In this document: positions 47,461-59,170 of the stretch, piece by piece
Position numbering within the stretch: the first letter of the stretch is position 1
Layout of the letters: each line of letters opens with the position of its first letter
Assembly (NCBI RefSeq): GCF_014529535.1
Contig: NC_050737.1
Coordinates: 9,468,725-9,532,724 of the forward strand
Direction: 5' to 3'
Source: Bradysia coprophila
Taxonomy: Eukaryota > Arthropoda > Insecta > Diptera > Sciaridae
DNA: 64,000 bases
Notes under the pieces: model-generated
Seen by the model: the letters and a program-made list of their open reading frames with translations, nothing else
Told to the model about the DNA's origin: nothing
The model's database searches: none
Translations under genes and position numbers: made by a program

Positions 47461-47686
47461 CAGAGAAATGATAAGCGCGGCCACTCATGGCTGGGATAGA
47501 ACACGCCTGACGATGACAGATTGATTACATGTAACCGATGGGAGAAAAACTCCATACAAAATCCAACCAATACGTCAAAAATATATGTGAAATTGAGAGA
47601 CGAAATGACAGAGAAAATTGTTGCAAAAAATTTGGCTCAGGCGTGTTCTATCCCAGCCATCAGTGGCTGCGCTTATCATTTCTCTG
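47461..47686. mobile_element. 226-bp hAT-type MITE with 50-bp inverted repeats
   Basis: The left arm CAGAGAAATGATAAGCGC... pairs with the right arm over 50 bases with two mismatches. The octamer CCTAACTT flanks it exactly on both sides (47453-47460 and 47687-47694). An 8-base duplication and CAGAG ends point to hAT. The high arm identity and perfect duplication suggest a recent insertion. Confidence 0.9.
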
Positions 47687-47985
47687 CCTAACTTGAATTT
47701 ACAGTTCAGAAAATTCAAGCATAAACAATAAAATTGACAGTATACCTGCATCTTGACCCGATTTGCCAAAAAAAGGTAAATTAGGTCAGGTAAAATATTT
47801 ATTTTCTTTGAATTACTAAGCTGTTGTTTTGCTTTGTTCCGACCAATGTTGAAAGCAATACAACAGCTTAAAATTATTTATTTTCTGATTTTTTTAGTTC
47901 GAAAACTGACCTGTTCCTAGCCTTACGCTAAGCGTTATGATTTTTTTTAAAATTATTTTCTCAAAAAATCCCCTGAATTTTTTCG

Positions 47986-48226
47986 GAATTTAAAATCAAA
48001 TCAAATTAAAATGATCGATTCTGAGGATTTTCAGTGTATCTTGTGATTCAATAACAAGTATTGACTTACATAGCGCGCATTTGAACTGTTTTTATTACAT
48101 TTGTAGGGTAACAGATCAAATGCTTCGCATAAGCTCGACTCACCGGTACAGATGGGCGCGCGCACAAGCTCAATTACCCTGAAAACCTTCAGAATCGATC
48201 ATTATAATTTGATTTGATTTTAATTT
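47986..48226. mobile_element. 241-bp MITE
   Basis: An inverted pair of about 49 bases: GAATTTAAAATCAAATCAAA on the left and, reversed, GAAATTAAAATCAAATCAAA on the right. Both continue through AATGATCGATTCTGA to TTTTCAG. No clear target duplication was found. Confidence 0.75.
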
Positions 48227-48290
48227 CAAATAGGATATCGCGTAACATATTTGATTTCTAAGATTGAATAGTATTTTACTTGACTAAAAA

Positions 48291-48391
48291 TGAATAAAAA
48301 TATGAAAAGTAGAGTTTTCGTGTGAATTTTGTTGATCCGAGGCGAAGCCGAGGTCAATAAACACACGAAAACGAGACTTTTCATTTTTATC
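48291..48391. repeat. Hairpin repeat with GAGGCGAAGCCGAGG core
   Basis: Arms AAAAATATGAAAAGTAGAGTT and (reversed) ATAAAAATGAAAAGTCTCGTT continue through TTCGTGTG. The loop side carries GATCCGAGGCGAAGCCGAGG and TCAATAAACACACG. The core is shared with 39763-39781. Confidence 0.65.
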
Positions 48392-48960
48392 CCAGGCTAT
48401 GTAATGGATTTTACATGCTAAGGGTGCCGAAAGTAGTGCTTGAAACATGAAAAGTACGGTTTTCGACGCATGTAGCATGTAAATTCTTTTATTTCCTAAT
48501 GAAATCTAGAACGGAAGTTTATTTGTGAATAATGTATGGCACCAGCAACGTTATTGTTATTTTTTGATTTAATAAACGTGATTGTCATCTACAATAATTA
48601 GTTTTCTATAAAAAAAACTCAATTTGCTAATTAAAGATTTGCTCTGGACGAATCAAGGATATTCTTTATCGGGTAAGTTCAGTATATAACAAGTATAAGT
48701 GAATGTCTAGTCCCCTTTTGATACGCGTTTTGGAACTCCTTCATTAATTTTATTTCTGGTGAACGCAATTTCTTTAACGACATGAGCAGCTCATGTAACT
48801 GTTATACACTACGCAATCTATATACACTCGCTATAACGTAACTGACGTAATCGCGCGTATAAAATAAACATCTAATCCAAATATTTTGTTGTTTTCCATC
48901 AGGTATATACGGCGATATGTATAGTTACATAATGTGAATGAATTGTGCACTACAAATCAA
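48392..48960. other. Upstream region of the methyltransferase gene
   Basis: A small inverted pair TTTACATGCTA/TAGCATGTAAA lies at about 48410-48484. The remainder is AT-rich and would contain the promoter and 5' UTR. No coding region is seen. Confidence 0.5.
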
Positions 48961-49861
48961 ATGAGTCGTTTATTTGAAGCTGCTGTTATTGCAGCATCGT
49001 ATGCAAAATTTCGACCACAACCCCCGGCCACTGTAATTGCGCACGTAATTAAATACGTTAAGGAAGGCTTATTAACAGAACATCCCATTGATCTGAGCCT
49101 GGCTGTAGATATTGGTTGTGGCTCTGGCCAGGTATAAAAAGACATAAATTATAAAATCGATGATGTTCGAGTCAAAGTTAGTTATTTGTTCCTAGTGTAC
49201 AAACTTTTTGGCCCCACATTTCACAACAGTTCACGGTTTCGATACATCAGCAAATCAAATCAAACATGCAAAAGAAAACAATTCATTCGCTAATGTTCTG
49301 TATGACGTTGCGGATGGACACAGTCTACCGGTGATGGATAATTCTGTTGATTTGGTGACTTGTTGCCAGAGTTTTCACTGGTTAGATACGAACATATTTT
49401 ATCCGGAACTGAACCGCATATTGAAGAGAAACGGCGTTGTCGCCCTAATCACATACGAAATGCCGTTTGTAGTGTTGAATGCTACACACAAGACGGGTGA
49501 ACAGGATATGACCAGACAATTAATTCGTAGTTTCTATGGACATTCGAAAATAAAATCCTACTGGGCCGCAAAGGAACGCTGTTTGGTTGATACGGCGTAT
49601 AAAACTGTCGTTCTGCCATTTCCAAATCAAATGAGAATTGACGATACGTTAATCAGTGAAGGTGTGTCGGCATCGTCGATCGTTGGCTACATTAATTCGT
49701 GGTCAGCATTTCAATCTCTTAAAGACAAGAATGCTAAAGAGGCCGACGAATTTATTGATGAGTTCAAAAAAGTGTCCACAGACATGTGTGGCGGTGACCT
49801 GGATGCTGACTGTTTTAGTCTAGAATATCCGTTTCATCTGGTTATGGCGAGGAAAAAGTGA
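48961..49861 (+). CDS. Class I SAM-dependent methyltransferase (type 11-like)
   Basis: Two exons, 48961-49131 and 49196-49861, sum to 278 residues. ATG at 48961 precedes MSRLFEAAVIAASYAKFRPQ, the usual start of this cytosolic family. Motif I is VDIGCGSGQ, split by the intron just after the last G-Q. The acidic motif II region is VHGFDTSANQIKHA. The post-motif DGHSLPVMDNSVDLVTCC and FHWLD complete a Rossmann methyltransferase fold. It resembles the arthropod genes usually named after Dictyostelium DDB_G0268948; the substrate is unknown. AATAAA lies at 49951-49956. Confidence 0.9.
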
Positions 49862-50194
49862 TGGAATTACGGGTCATGTTACTTTACGATACAAAAATCA
49901 ACTGGCTGGATCTTTTATAGATGAGATGCAATGCATGTCTTATTTTTGCTAATAAATTTTACGAATCGATTCATCCTGTTTCTAACATCACACTCTATCA
50001 TTGAACAGTACCAATGAATTCCTTTTTTGACACGCTGCGACTGTTATATTATGCTGTACAGAACCACAATACCATAGGTCAATACGAACACAAATTAACA
50101 AACTGACGAAGGAGCACCCAAAATATAAAGCCGAAAAGTTAGTCCAGTCGTGAATCTAGCCTTTAATTCTAAATCGATCAAATAACAACGTCCT
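49862..50194. other. Convergent 3' region between the methyltransferase and MRPS24
   Basis: 333 bases that should hold both 3' UTRs (plus-strand AATAAA at 49951; a minus-strand ATTAAA near 50162-50167). Nothing else is seen. Confidence 0.6.
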
Positions 50195-50759
50195 CTAGAT
50201 ATACTTGAATATCACCTCCTTTCTATCTTCTATGGTCTGTACTTCGAGCGTTACGGGACACTGTAACCAGGAGGACAGCAGCTCTTCCGTGTACCCAATG
50301 AGGAAATACATTTTTCTCGCTGTAATAGCCTGTGCTAAAATAGCTGCGATCCGAATGTGATTGTGTTGACGCTTAATAATCACTTCCGAACAGACTAAAT
50401 TATGAAATGTTCCAACCATAAATTTACGAATGAATAGATCTTCTATTGTTGTTTCCGACGGTCGCAGACCGCCCGGTAAGCTCGCTGTAAAAAAAAGATT
50501 TCATTTTAGTTTCGCATTGGGTTCAGTCGCCATTCAGTCGACTTCACTCACAAACGTTCCAGGAGTTCCAAGCCTTCCTATCAGCGATAAAGTGTGGAGG
50601 ATTTGCCATTTCATATGTCAGAGGTCTGTCACGTTTCGGTGTTATTTTGTATCGGGCTGCTTGAACTCTTTCGCATATGGGTGAAACGTGAAATTGTCTA
50701 CTCGATAAGCATGTCGGTGTGAGTATTGGACAGAGAGTTTTGGCTCTTTGCAACATCAT
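50195..50759 (-). CDS. MRPS24: Mitochondrial ribosomal protein mS24
   Basis: Small-subunit mitochondrial ribosomal protein. Two exons, 50759-50552 and 50484-50195, sum to 165 residues (human 167). The N-terminus is a basic presequence with an RQFHVSPICER processing region, followed by the family block RDRPLTYEMANPPHFIADRKAW. Exon 2 carries TTIEDLFIRKFMVGTFHNLV, then KMYFLIGYTEELLSSWLQCPV and the terminal VIFKYI, which parallels human [20 protein letters not shown]. Two ATG codons stand at the start; the first is used here. It is transcribed divergently from XPNPEP3. Confidence 0.95.
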
Positions 50760-51074
50760 GATGCTGACTGGTTCGTATTATGAAAGATTTCGATTAATTG
50801 TTGAGAAAAATAAATCAAAACACGAAGGATAGAGTAGAGACTGATACCGGGGATGACACAACTGACGTTTTAGACGTCAAACATAATGCAGATGAACAGT
50901 TGGAATTCGTTCACTTAGGTAATACTTTTTCAAAATTTGAGTGAATTCCTTCGTGCATGTCATAATGTCCATAATGCGCATCAGCTGAAAACTTTGACAG
51001 TTCCTCATTTATCTAACTTTATTGATACATGCAGCCTCTATATTGATAAACGAAGTAAATATTATCGTTTGTAG
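50760..51074. promoter_or_regulatory. Shared divergent promoter region, MRPS24/XPNPEP3
   Basis: 315 bases separate the two start codons of divergently oriented genes whose products both work in mitochondria. It must contain both 5' UTRs and promoters unless one gene has distant 5' exons. I see no TATA box at a convincing distance. Confidence 0.6.
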
Positions 51075-53119
51075 ATGTCTTATCTAAGAAAAATATTTTC
51101 AAACGTACCACCACTAGTCACACGAAGAAAAAATGCATCGAAACTATGTAAGACAGACTGGCAATCGATTGCCGTATCGTAGAGCGAATACAAATTTCGA
51201 TTTAAATTAGATCTGCCAAGTCGATTCTCTTCTGGCGTCAACAAGGAATCACTGCAACTATCAGATAAACGGCAAATTCGCCTACAAAAACCCAGTGAAA
51301 CATTTGGTCAGCCAACACCAGTCACACATCCACATCTACTCCAAAAAGACGAACTGATTCAGGGAATAACGGCTGAAGAAATTCAAGGAAGACGGCAACG
51401 TCTTCTAGACAACATTCAAAAGTACTCATACGATTTGCATAAGAAGCACTCGTCGCATTTGGTGTGTGAATGAATCAAAATTTCTCAACTGTTCATTTGC
51501 CTAATCTACCCTTTTTTCCGCCACAGATAGTCATACCATCGGCATCAAAGAAGTACATGAGTGACAAAATTCCTTACGTTTTCAGACAAAATACGGACTT
51601 TCTATACTTAAGTGGTTGCTTAGAGCCCGACAGTGTTCTAGTCATGACGATCGATGCTAATAAAAACACCAAATCAATCCTCTTTATGAGGCCAAAGGAT
51701 AAGCACTCAGAATTGTGGGATGGACCGCGAACAGGTGTCGAAAACGCACCAAATTTGTTTCTGGTAGACGAAGCGTTTGTCGTTGCTGACCTGTCTAAGG
51801 TTGTCCAAAAGTAAGTTTGGGAGATGTTAATACAGATCAACTGATGGAAGATGGATTGTGTTGCGTGTTTAAGACAATATGTGTGATGTTGAATGGAAGA
51901 TTTCGTCCTACTTGTATACGTGAATGTGAAAGTCTCCCATTATAGTTGTGTTGCTTGAAAGAAGTTGTTCCACATCTTAACCAACATCTTTTAGGTTCGG
52001 GCAGATAGACTTTCTATGGTATGACGACACCAAGTCCGATCAACCTAGCATCACCGAAACCATCAATTCAATCGTAAATAGCACCACATCAAAGCGCACT
52101 GCGGCACCAACTCCATTCATTCACAAGCAACGTGTGATCAAGTCCGAGTCGGAAATCAAACTGATGAGAAAGACGTGCCAAATTGCTTCCGAATCAATAA
52201 ATAAGACAATAGAAACCTCGAAGCCCGGTTAGTTCAACGGAATATTTTTTGTTTTACCTGACTCGCACTGAACAATTGAATCCATTTGTAGGTGATTCTG
52301 AACATCATATTTTCGCTAGAGTCGACTATTATTGCCGAATGAGCGGTGCTAGTTATCTGGCCTATCCACCGGTGGTTGCATCTGGCCTGAACGCTACAAC
52401 AATTCATTATATAAACAATTCACAGACTACCGGTTCTACGGATTTGGTGTTAATGGATGCTGGTAGGACGTTGAATAGATCAACAGTTTGAGGTTTCGTT
52501 TTCGCTCAATTACAAAAACCAAATCTTAGGCTGCGAGTATGGCGGTTACACAAGCGATATAACAAGAACATGGCCAATCAGTGGAACATTTACTCAGCCT
52601 CAGTTAGTACTGTACGAAATTGTCCAGACTGTACAGAAGGAACTGATAGATGTGCTACTGAAGGATGGCGGTCTGTCTCTGGATTCACTATTCGATACCA
52701 TGTGCCTCCGGCTGGGAATATATTTACAAGAAATTGGACTTGTGCGAAAAGGCTTGGTGGGCATGGAATTAGCTAGAGCAGCCTACACGTATTGTCCTCA
52801 TCATGTTTCACATTACTTGGGAATGGACGTACATGACACTAGTACAATATCGCGAGGAATTCACTTGCAACCGGGAATGGTTTGTACAGTTGAACCAGGT
52901 ATATATATTTGATAATAAAAACGGGACGACTTGGTCTGAGTCTATCTTGTTTCAGGGGTTTACATTTCTCACGATCGAAAAGATGTTCCTGAAGAGTTCC
53001 GTGGCATCGGAATTCGAATAGAGGACGATGTGTTAATTGCGTCCGACAATAAGGTTGAAGTTCTAACGGAGAAGTGTGTTAAAGATCCAAAGTTGTTAAC
53101 GAGGAAAATTATTTCATGA
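51075..53119 (+). CDS. XPNPEP3: Mitochondrial Xaa-Pro aminopeptidase 3 (Icp55-like)
   Basis: Metallopeptidase of family M24B that trims N-terminal residues from imported mitochondrial proteins. Seven exons (51075-51147, 51211-51461, 51527-51810, 51995-52227, 52292-52462, 52530-52898, 52956-53119) sum to 514 residues (human 507). A basic presequence is followed by GQPTPVTHPHLL, the family start of the mature protein. The N-domain has RQNTDFLYLSGCLEPDSVL and ELWDGPRTG. The catalytic domain has all five metal ligands in context: LMDAGCEYGGYTSDITRTW (two Asp), HHVSHYLGMDVHD (His), CTVEPG (Glu) and GIGIRIEDDV (Glu). AATAAA lies at 53203-53208. The first intron is only 63 bases. Confidence 0.95.
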
Positions 53120-53849
53120 AAGTGGCGAGACGGCGAAGTGCAAGTATAATTGAACAATGTTTTTCGGAAGCAACAATATGAGCATTCGTGGGAATGATAA
53201 TGAATAAATTGATTTATTAGAAACAATTCTGCTTATTTCCGGCGAGTAAAGAAATGTTTATGATGTTGTACAAGAAAAGCTTCATGTCCAAAAAAAGAAC
53301 AAATCGTCAATCCAGTTGCATGAATATCGAATCTGCTACTTCTTTTAGTCTAACAATTTTCAAGAGATTGATTTATTCTTTACTTCATCAGTGTTTCACA
53401 CTCACTACCTAAATAAGACGAAACTCATCTCTTATTGTTGTCGCAAAAAACCGATGTAAATCACACCGTAATCAGACTTTAAGTTTTGAGTGAATGATTG
53501 GATAGACAAATGAATTGAAGAATAAATTTCAATGCACGTTGATATGTGAATGTCGTAAATTGATAGTGATTCAACGTTGCGTTTTCTGACCCCTTGTTAT
53601 TTAGTAACTTTTAAAGTTTAGTAGAATTACACTATCAAAGACGAGGATTGTTTGCTCTTACATCTCTGTTTTTGCCGTGCTTATTTCTAATTCAGCTTTT
53701 ATTGACGCCATGTGCGCCTCAGTATTTGAATTTTTAATGAACAATTGAGTGAACGAATGAACCGGAATTTCAACGCTTCCTTATAAGAATATGTCGATTT
53801 AACGCTGCGTTACCCACAGTAATAGGAATTATAGGAATCATAGAAAAAC
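53120..53849. other. Downstream region of XPNPEP3, no gene seen
   Basis: Holds the XPNPEP3 polyadenylation signal at 53203. The remainder is AT-rich, without recognisable coding or repeats. Confidence 0.5.
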
Positions 53850-53917
53850 CGAGGGGTAACCGACTCGGGAAATTGACTACACACCCTCAAAGGAATTGCC
53901 GGAGTATCCGGTAAATA

Positions 53918-54060
53918 ATTGGAATTGATGGAATTGACCGGAATTGATCGGAATTGGCAGGAATTGATCGGAATTGGCAGGAATTGATCGGAATTGATTG
54001 GAATTGACTGGAAATCAAATATGTGGAATTGTAAGGAATTGAAAGTAAATGAGAGTAAAT
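53918..54060. repeat. GGAATTGATC-type simple array
   Basis: Ten-base units GGAATTGATC, GGAATTGACC and GGAATTGGCA recur about a dozen times. A CGGAATTGGCAGGAATTGAT block is duplicated exactly within it. Confidence 0.85.
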
Positions 54061-54740
54061 GCTGATAAGTGTGATTATCGGAAAGAAGGACCAGCAAATG
54101 CAAAACCACATTATTTCCTTTTTTTTAATTTTAAAAGCTCCCGCACAATAAATAACAGTGTACAGTGTTGATCAGTTTCATTTTAGAACAGGTCCAACGT
54201 CCGTTTATGTTCAAAATATGCACACTGAAGGATTCTTCTTCAGAGGATTCTTGTTAGTCAGATACGGAAGAGTTTGAGCCGCAACAAACAAGTGAATATT
54301 CGTCGGGGGAATGTTAGGCTGGGGCATTGCCGTTGCGAAATGCTCCAGTTTCAAGCCAAATTTACAAAAAAATGCATCACCGACAATATCATCTATTCCA
54401 TCAACTTTTCAAAAGCCTAAAATCTTACGATGTCGATCACTTGAGCGAAACAAAAAATTGAGTGCTTTTGCCTTTGCTGACGTGTGCTGAACAAATCCAT
54501 TTCCTGTCGAGGTACGAACAACGTTTTGTGCATCGGACAACTGAAATAGACAAAACACAGCAACTTACTTGAAAACATACACACTTCACATTCACCATAT
54601 TAATCAATCGTATAGTCATGAAAAATTCATGTAATTTCTTTCCCGCACCATAAATCGTAAAGAAATGAAAAAATTTTTCATGCCCTGGGCATAAATTACG
54701 GAATTTTTCTCGTAACTTAGGCCCTCAGCATGAAAAGTTG

Positions 54741-54853
54741 TATACGCATCTGTTGTGGACGGTTTATTTTAGGCACTTTCGCTTGTCGCCCTCACTTCGT
54801 TCGCGCTACAATCCGCGAAATTGCCTAAAATATACCGTCCACAACATATACGT
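54741..54853. repeat. 113-bp hairpin repeat
   Basis: The left arm TATACGCATCTGTTGTGGAC pairs with the right arm (reversed) TACGTATATGTTGTGGACGG, and the match continues through TTTTAGGCA to TTTCGC. The loop has CTTCGTTCGCGC. The arm phrase GCCTAAAA and the outer AAATAACTATT are shared with the block ending near 47025. Confidence 0.7.
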
Positions 54854-55269
54854 AAATAACTATTCCTGCACGATATATAGTTCGGGAAAAACTGACATTT
54901 CTTAATGAAAAATCATGGCAAAATATGTCGTATTTCAGTTGTCGGCACAAAAGTTTTTCATCATTTCCTGACTTGGTACGAAAAATACTATTTATCTAAA
55001 ATAAACAATGATCTGCGATGTGAAATCATTTTAAACAAAACTGCAGTCAATTGGACGGTTCAATCTAAATTGAAATTGAAAAATCTCTTCTAAAAGTATG
55101 AGTAAAAATTAAAGATTCTAACAAAATGAGTCACAAATGTAGGACAACATAGTTGTTCCAAATTTTTTCTTGATATAGTCTGACGATTCTTTTTCCAAAA
55201 TGCTTAAGGGTTTAACTTTGACTTTAAGTTTATTTCTATTTGAAAATATCGAGCAATTATTTCGAAAAT

Positions 55270-55560
55270 TCGTGGAATTGAAGGAATTGATTGGAATTAT
55301 AGAAATCGAAGGGCGAATCCGGTAAGTAGTGGTGTTAATCCGTTAATTAAAGAAATAAAAGGAATTAAGAGCAATTAAAAGGAATTGACAGGAAGTACCT
55401 TTAGAAATTGAAAGGGTATTGAAAGGAAATTGAAAGGGAATTGAAAGGGAATTGAAAGAAATTGAAAGGAATTGAACGGAATTGAAAGGAAATAGAGCGA
55501 ATCCGGCAATTAGACGAGTTGGTCCGGTAATTGAGGTAATTAAACGGAATTGAAAGGAAT
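55270..55560. repeat. GGAATTGAAA-type simple array
   Basis: Repeated GGAATTGAAAGG and related units, with interruptions CGAATCCGG (about 55313 and 55498). Same strand sense as the array at 53918-54060. Confidence 0.75.
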
Positions 55561-55701
55561 TAGAAATTGATTTGCCACCATTTTGGCCAGTCGGTTACCC
55601 CTCGAGAAAAACGTGTTGGTGGTCAGGAACACAAACCTTGCAATCCTTGCAATATATAGAGATGCTAATATGACGACTGGGACGTGATAGAGGGAATACA
55701 A

Positions 55702-55873
55702 TGGAGAGCGATTTTTGACCACTTTGTTTAAACTGGTCTCGGGGTCACACGTCAAAATGAGAGAAATCACATAAAAATTTAAACTGGGCACAACTCTCAA
55801 TTTCTTTTTTCATTGATGAATATTTGACAGCTGACCCCGAGACCAATTAAAATTAACTGGTTGTCGCTCTCCT
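55702..55873. mobile_element. 172-bp MITE-like inverted repeat
   Basis: The arms open with GGAGAGCGA and close on TGGTCTCGGGGTCA on the left; the right arm is the complement TGACCCCGAGACCA to TCGCTCTCC. Their middle parts are diverged. No target duplication is clear. Confidence 0.6.
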
Positions 55874-58060
55874 TAAACACTGTATATGTCAAATAGAGGT
55901 AATTATCTCGAATAACAGCTGGTTTTTTGAGAGAGAATTCTATACATTTTCTCTCAATCGAATCTCTATTACAATCGTTAACAATAAAAATTTTATTTTT
56001 GAATTTCATTCTTCGTGTAACACCAAAGAGAGTGCAATGAGATAAAAATGTTTGAAAAATAAATCCATGACTGAAAAATGTTGACAGAAAAAGCAAGAAC
56101 CAGCTGTTTAATATGAATGATGTGAACCTGATGTTAACGCTCATTTTTCATGCATGATCTCAAGAACTGTGATACTAGCCTCATAGGCAAAGTTGCATTT
56201 TTATTATGAGCAAATTTCAATTTTTTCCCCCTTTTCGTGAAAACTGATAAATTGTTATTATTCGAGGTTCCATTTATTTCTGTTAGAATCCTGACATGTT
56301 TCTAAACCGCAAATATCAGCCCTTCCAAGCGAGTCCGTAAGCATCCACTTTTCATATTCGAAAGAACCAAGGCTGATACAGAACACTACAGGATAAACAA
56401 TTTAGGCAGTGTGAAGATGACGTTGAGAAAGACTTTCAAAATATGACCTTGTGAAATCTCGATCTCTGGGAGACGATTCTCGTATTTTCGTAACTCGAAT
56501 TATTCGTAGCTTGACAGTTGCGTTTATAAAATCCAATAAGAACTGTCAAGTTACGAACGTATGAGAATCGAGGCGCTGTGATGTGTTCTGTTTTTTGAAC
56601 TCTTTTATATAGAGTGTTATGATGAAAGAGATAGAAATATTTTGACAAGTACCCCAAGGCAAGTTAAATTAACTAGTCTTCGGATCTCTCGCTCTGATCA
56701 TAACAGTCTATACGGGCAAGGGCAATAAGTTTGAAAATATCTTCGTATCGTTTACATGTTATATGAACTTCGGAACAAAGCAAAACCAAAAAGAAGAGGA
56801 AGTCGACTTAGTGTGGACCTTATGACAAATTTGTTTTATTTTGAATGGCTACATGGTTAAGCTATCAATAAATGACGAAAAGCGATAGGAATAGTTGAGT
56901 GGACGTTTTGGCACTTTAGTTTTTTGGACACCCCTTATGTAGAGCAGAATTTTTTTAATTTTTAGTACCGAAGTTTTAGTCGATTTTTGAAAAGGTGTCA
57001 GTATGGTCAGCACCAGTTGTGTATGCTTGTCAGTAATAATCAGTTCTACAGGTCTATATTTTAAGAACGAAAGTTAAGAAGTGTGATTTTCGCGTTTATT
57101 TACAGAAAAAATTGCTCGTAAATGAACTTAATATTAAGAAATCTTCTTCGATAGTAAAGTAAATCGGCTGTGAATGTATTGTGTTAATAGATATTGTGAA
57201 GCGAAATTGAGCACCTATGACAAAACGTGTGCATACCTAACCTCAACAAGCTTAACAAAATTCCCCTTTCTTGATTTTAAAACGCGTTAAGTAGATGAAT
57301 GATAAATGAAGTATACGAATATCAAGCGATTGAAGTTAATGCTAAATAGGAGTCGGAAGACACTCTGAATTTTAATTTACCTGTTTGACATGTTACAGAT
57401 TCTAGCGGAGCGTTCCAACATCCGTCGTGGAATTTGATTGTTGCCCATTATGCAGAGCCTGCATGTGGAAAGATTCTGCACAAAGGTTATACGGTTTAAC
57501 ATTTATTTTACTTTTATATTTATTTATTTACCGTGTCTATTTCTTTACTTCGGTTTTCGTTGCTTTTTGAAGCCGATTAACACTTATTATCAATGGAGCG
57601 AATAACCTAAAAGCATAAAGGGCAAATATATTTGTGTTGGTAAGTCTAAGTCTGACCAGAAAAGCTTCATACTTCTTTCGCGAATTCGTTTACTTCATTT
57701 ATCATTTCATTCAATTTGCGAGGAAGTAGATTTTCAAGAAACCAGCAGTTAAGCATCTCATAAAATGGTTAAAATGCAATCGAAACTAGTAGCTCAAACC
57801 AAGGTTCTGAACCTTGGCTCACACATCTTTCAAACGGATTCAAATGACAGCAGTGAGAGCAGTGACAATATGATTCGCAGGTAACTTCACTCTCGGTGTT
57901 GATTGTAGTTGTAATATTTCTCGTCGGGTGGTGCGCTTCATTTCATTTGACATTTTATTGCCGTCAAACAAACACATAACCAAACAAGCAATTCAAAAAT
58001 CTCCATTTTTTCGTGTCGTTACAAATTTGTTAAATAAAAAGGTCCTGTGACCGACCCATC
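55874..58060. other. Intergenic DNA with two small hairpin repeats
   Basis: Imperfect inverted pairs lie at 56472-56572 (GACGATTCTCGTATTTTCGT against its complement) and 56607-56712 (TATAGAGTGTTATGAT against ATCATAACAGTCTATA). The last few hundred bases are the Bub3 upstream region. No coding region is seen. Confidence 0.5.
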
Positions 58061-59170
58061 ATGAGTAAATCGGAAATTCAACTGAACAATGCACCCAGCG
58101 ACGTTATTTCAGCTGTGAAATTCGGCCCTACGTCTAACCAATTTTTGCTCGTAAGTTCTTGGGATGGCACAGTTCATTTATACGATACAGTGGCCAATAC
58201 GGTGCGACAAAAATACTTGCACGACGCTCCTGTACTAGACTGCGCCTTTCAGGTAAATAACATCAAGTGTTTGAAGTGTACGAACGCACCCACATATCCG
58301 AATTATTTGTGTTTTAGGGGCCAGCAAATACTGTCAGCGGCGGTTTGGACAATACGCTCAAACACTGCGATCTCAATTCTCAAGCTGAAACCATATTGGG
58401 CACTCATCACGACGCTATAAAATGTGTGGAAGTAGCGACAAAAGTGAATGGAATACTGACGGGCAGTTGGGACAAGACCATTAAAATATGGGACATACGG
58501 GAGAAAGAATGCGTCGGCACATACGAACAATGCAATGGTAGAGTCTACTCAATGAGTGTGATCGATGAGAAGATTGCGGTTGCCACTTCGGAACGAAAAG
58601 TTATCATTTGGGATCTACGGAACATGCACCAGTATCTGATTCGTCGCGAATCGTCGCTGAAATACCAAACCAGAGCAATCAAAATTTCACCGAACAAAGA
58701 AGGCTATGTGATGAGTTCGATTGAGGGTCGTGTGGCTGTGGAATACTTTGATCCGGATCCGGAAGTACAAAAACGGAAATTCGCATTCAAATGTCATCGC
58801 ATGAAGGAAAACAACATTGAGAACATCCATCCGGTGAATGCAATCAGTTTCCATAATGGATACAACACATTTGCAACGGGTAAGTGAGAACGAAATCGTA
58901 AAGCCACTGACCATTCAGCACAACATTTCTCTGCATTTACCAGGTGGATCCGACGGTTTCGTAAACATTTGGGATGGTTTCAACAAGAAACGCCTTTGCC
59001 AATTCCATCACTATGACTCGTCCATTGCTTCGTTGTCATTTAGCAACGACGGAAGCACGCTGGCAATTGCCTGTTCGTATTTGGATGAATTGGAAAAGCC
59101 TCCGGAGCCGACACCAGTCCCAACCATTTACGTGCGATATGTTAACGAACAGGAAACCAAACCGAAATAG
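58061..59170 (+). CDS. Bub3: Mitotic checkpoint protein Bub3
   Basis: Seven-bladed WD40 protein that recruits Bub1 and BubR1 to phosphorylated KNL1 at kinetochores for the spindle checkpoint. Three exons, 58061-58252, 58318-58879 and 58944-59170, sum to 326 residues (human 328). Blade motifs include [40 protein letters not shown] and [19 protein letters not shown]. Family-specific blocks are [25 protein letters not shown] and HPVNAISFH. The C-terminal extension has [17 protein letters not shown] plus-strand AATAAA lies at 59220-59225, 50 bases past the stop. Confidence 0.97.

Larger units (their letters stand above)
53850..55604. repeat. Repeat block bounded by an inverted 16-mer, with GGAATTGA arrays
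   Basis: CGAGGGGTAACCGACT at 53850-53865 recurs as its exact complement at 55589-55604. Just inside each end lies a GGAATTG-rich array (about 53918-54060 and 55270-55560), both reading GGAATTG on the plus strand. Between them are a hairpin (54741-54853) and unremarkable sequence. It could be a large element with subterminal arrays, or two unrelated copies of one small repeat. Confidence 0.55.

Noticed and set aside
51075-51182. Unspliced start of XPNPEP3
   Set aside because: Read through, it hits a TAG at 51180. The 63-base intron 51148-51210 keeps phase and reaches the family-conserved segment.
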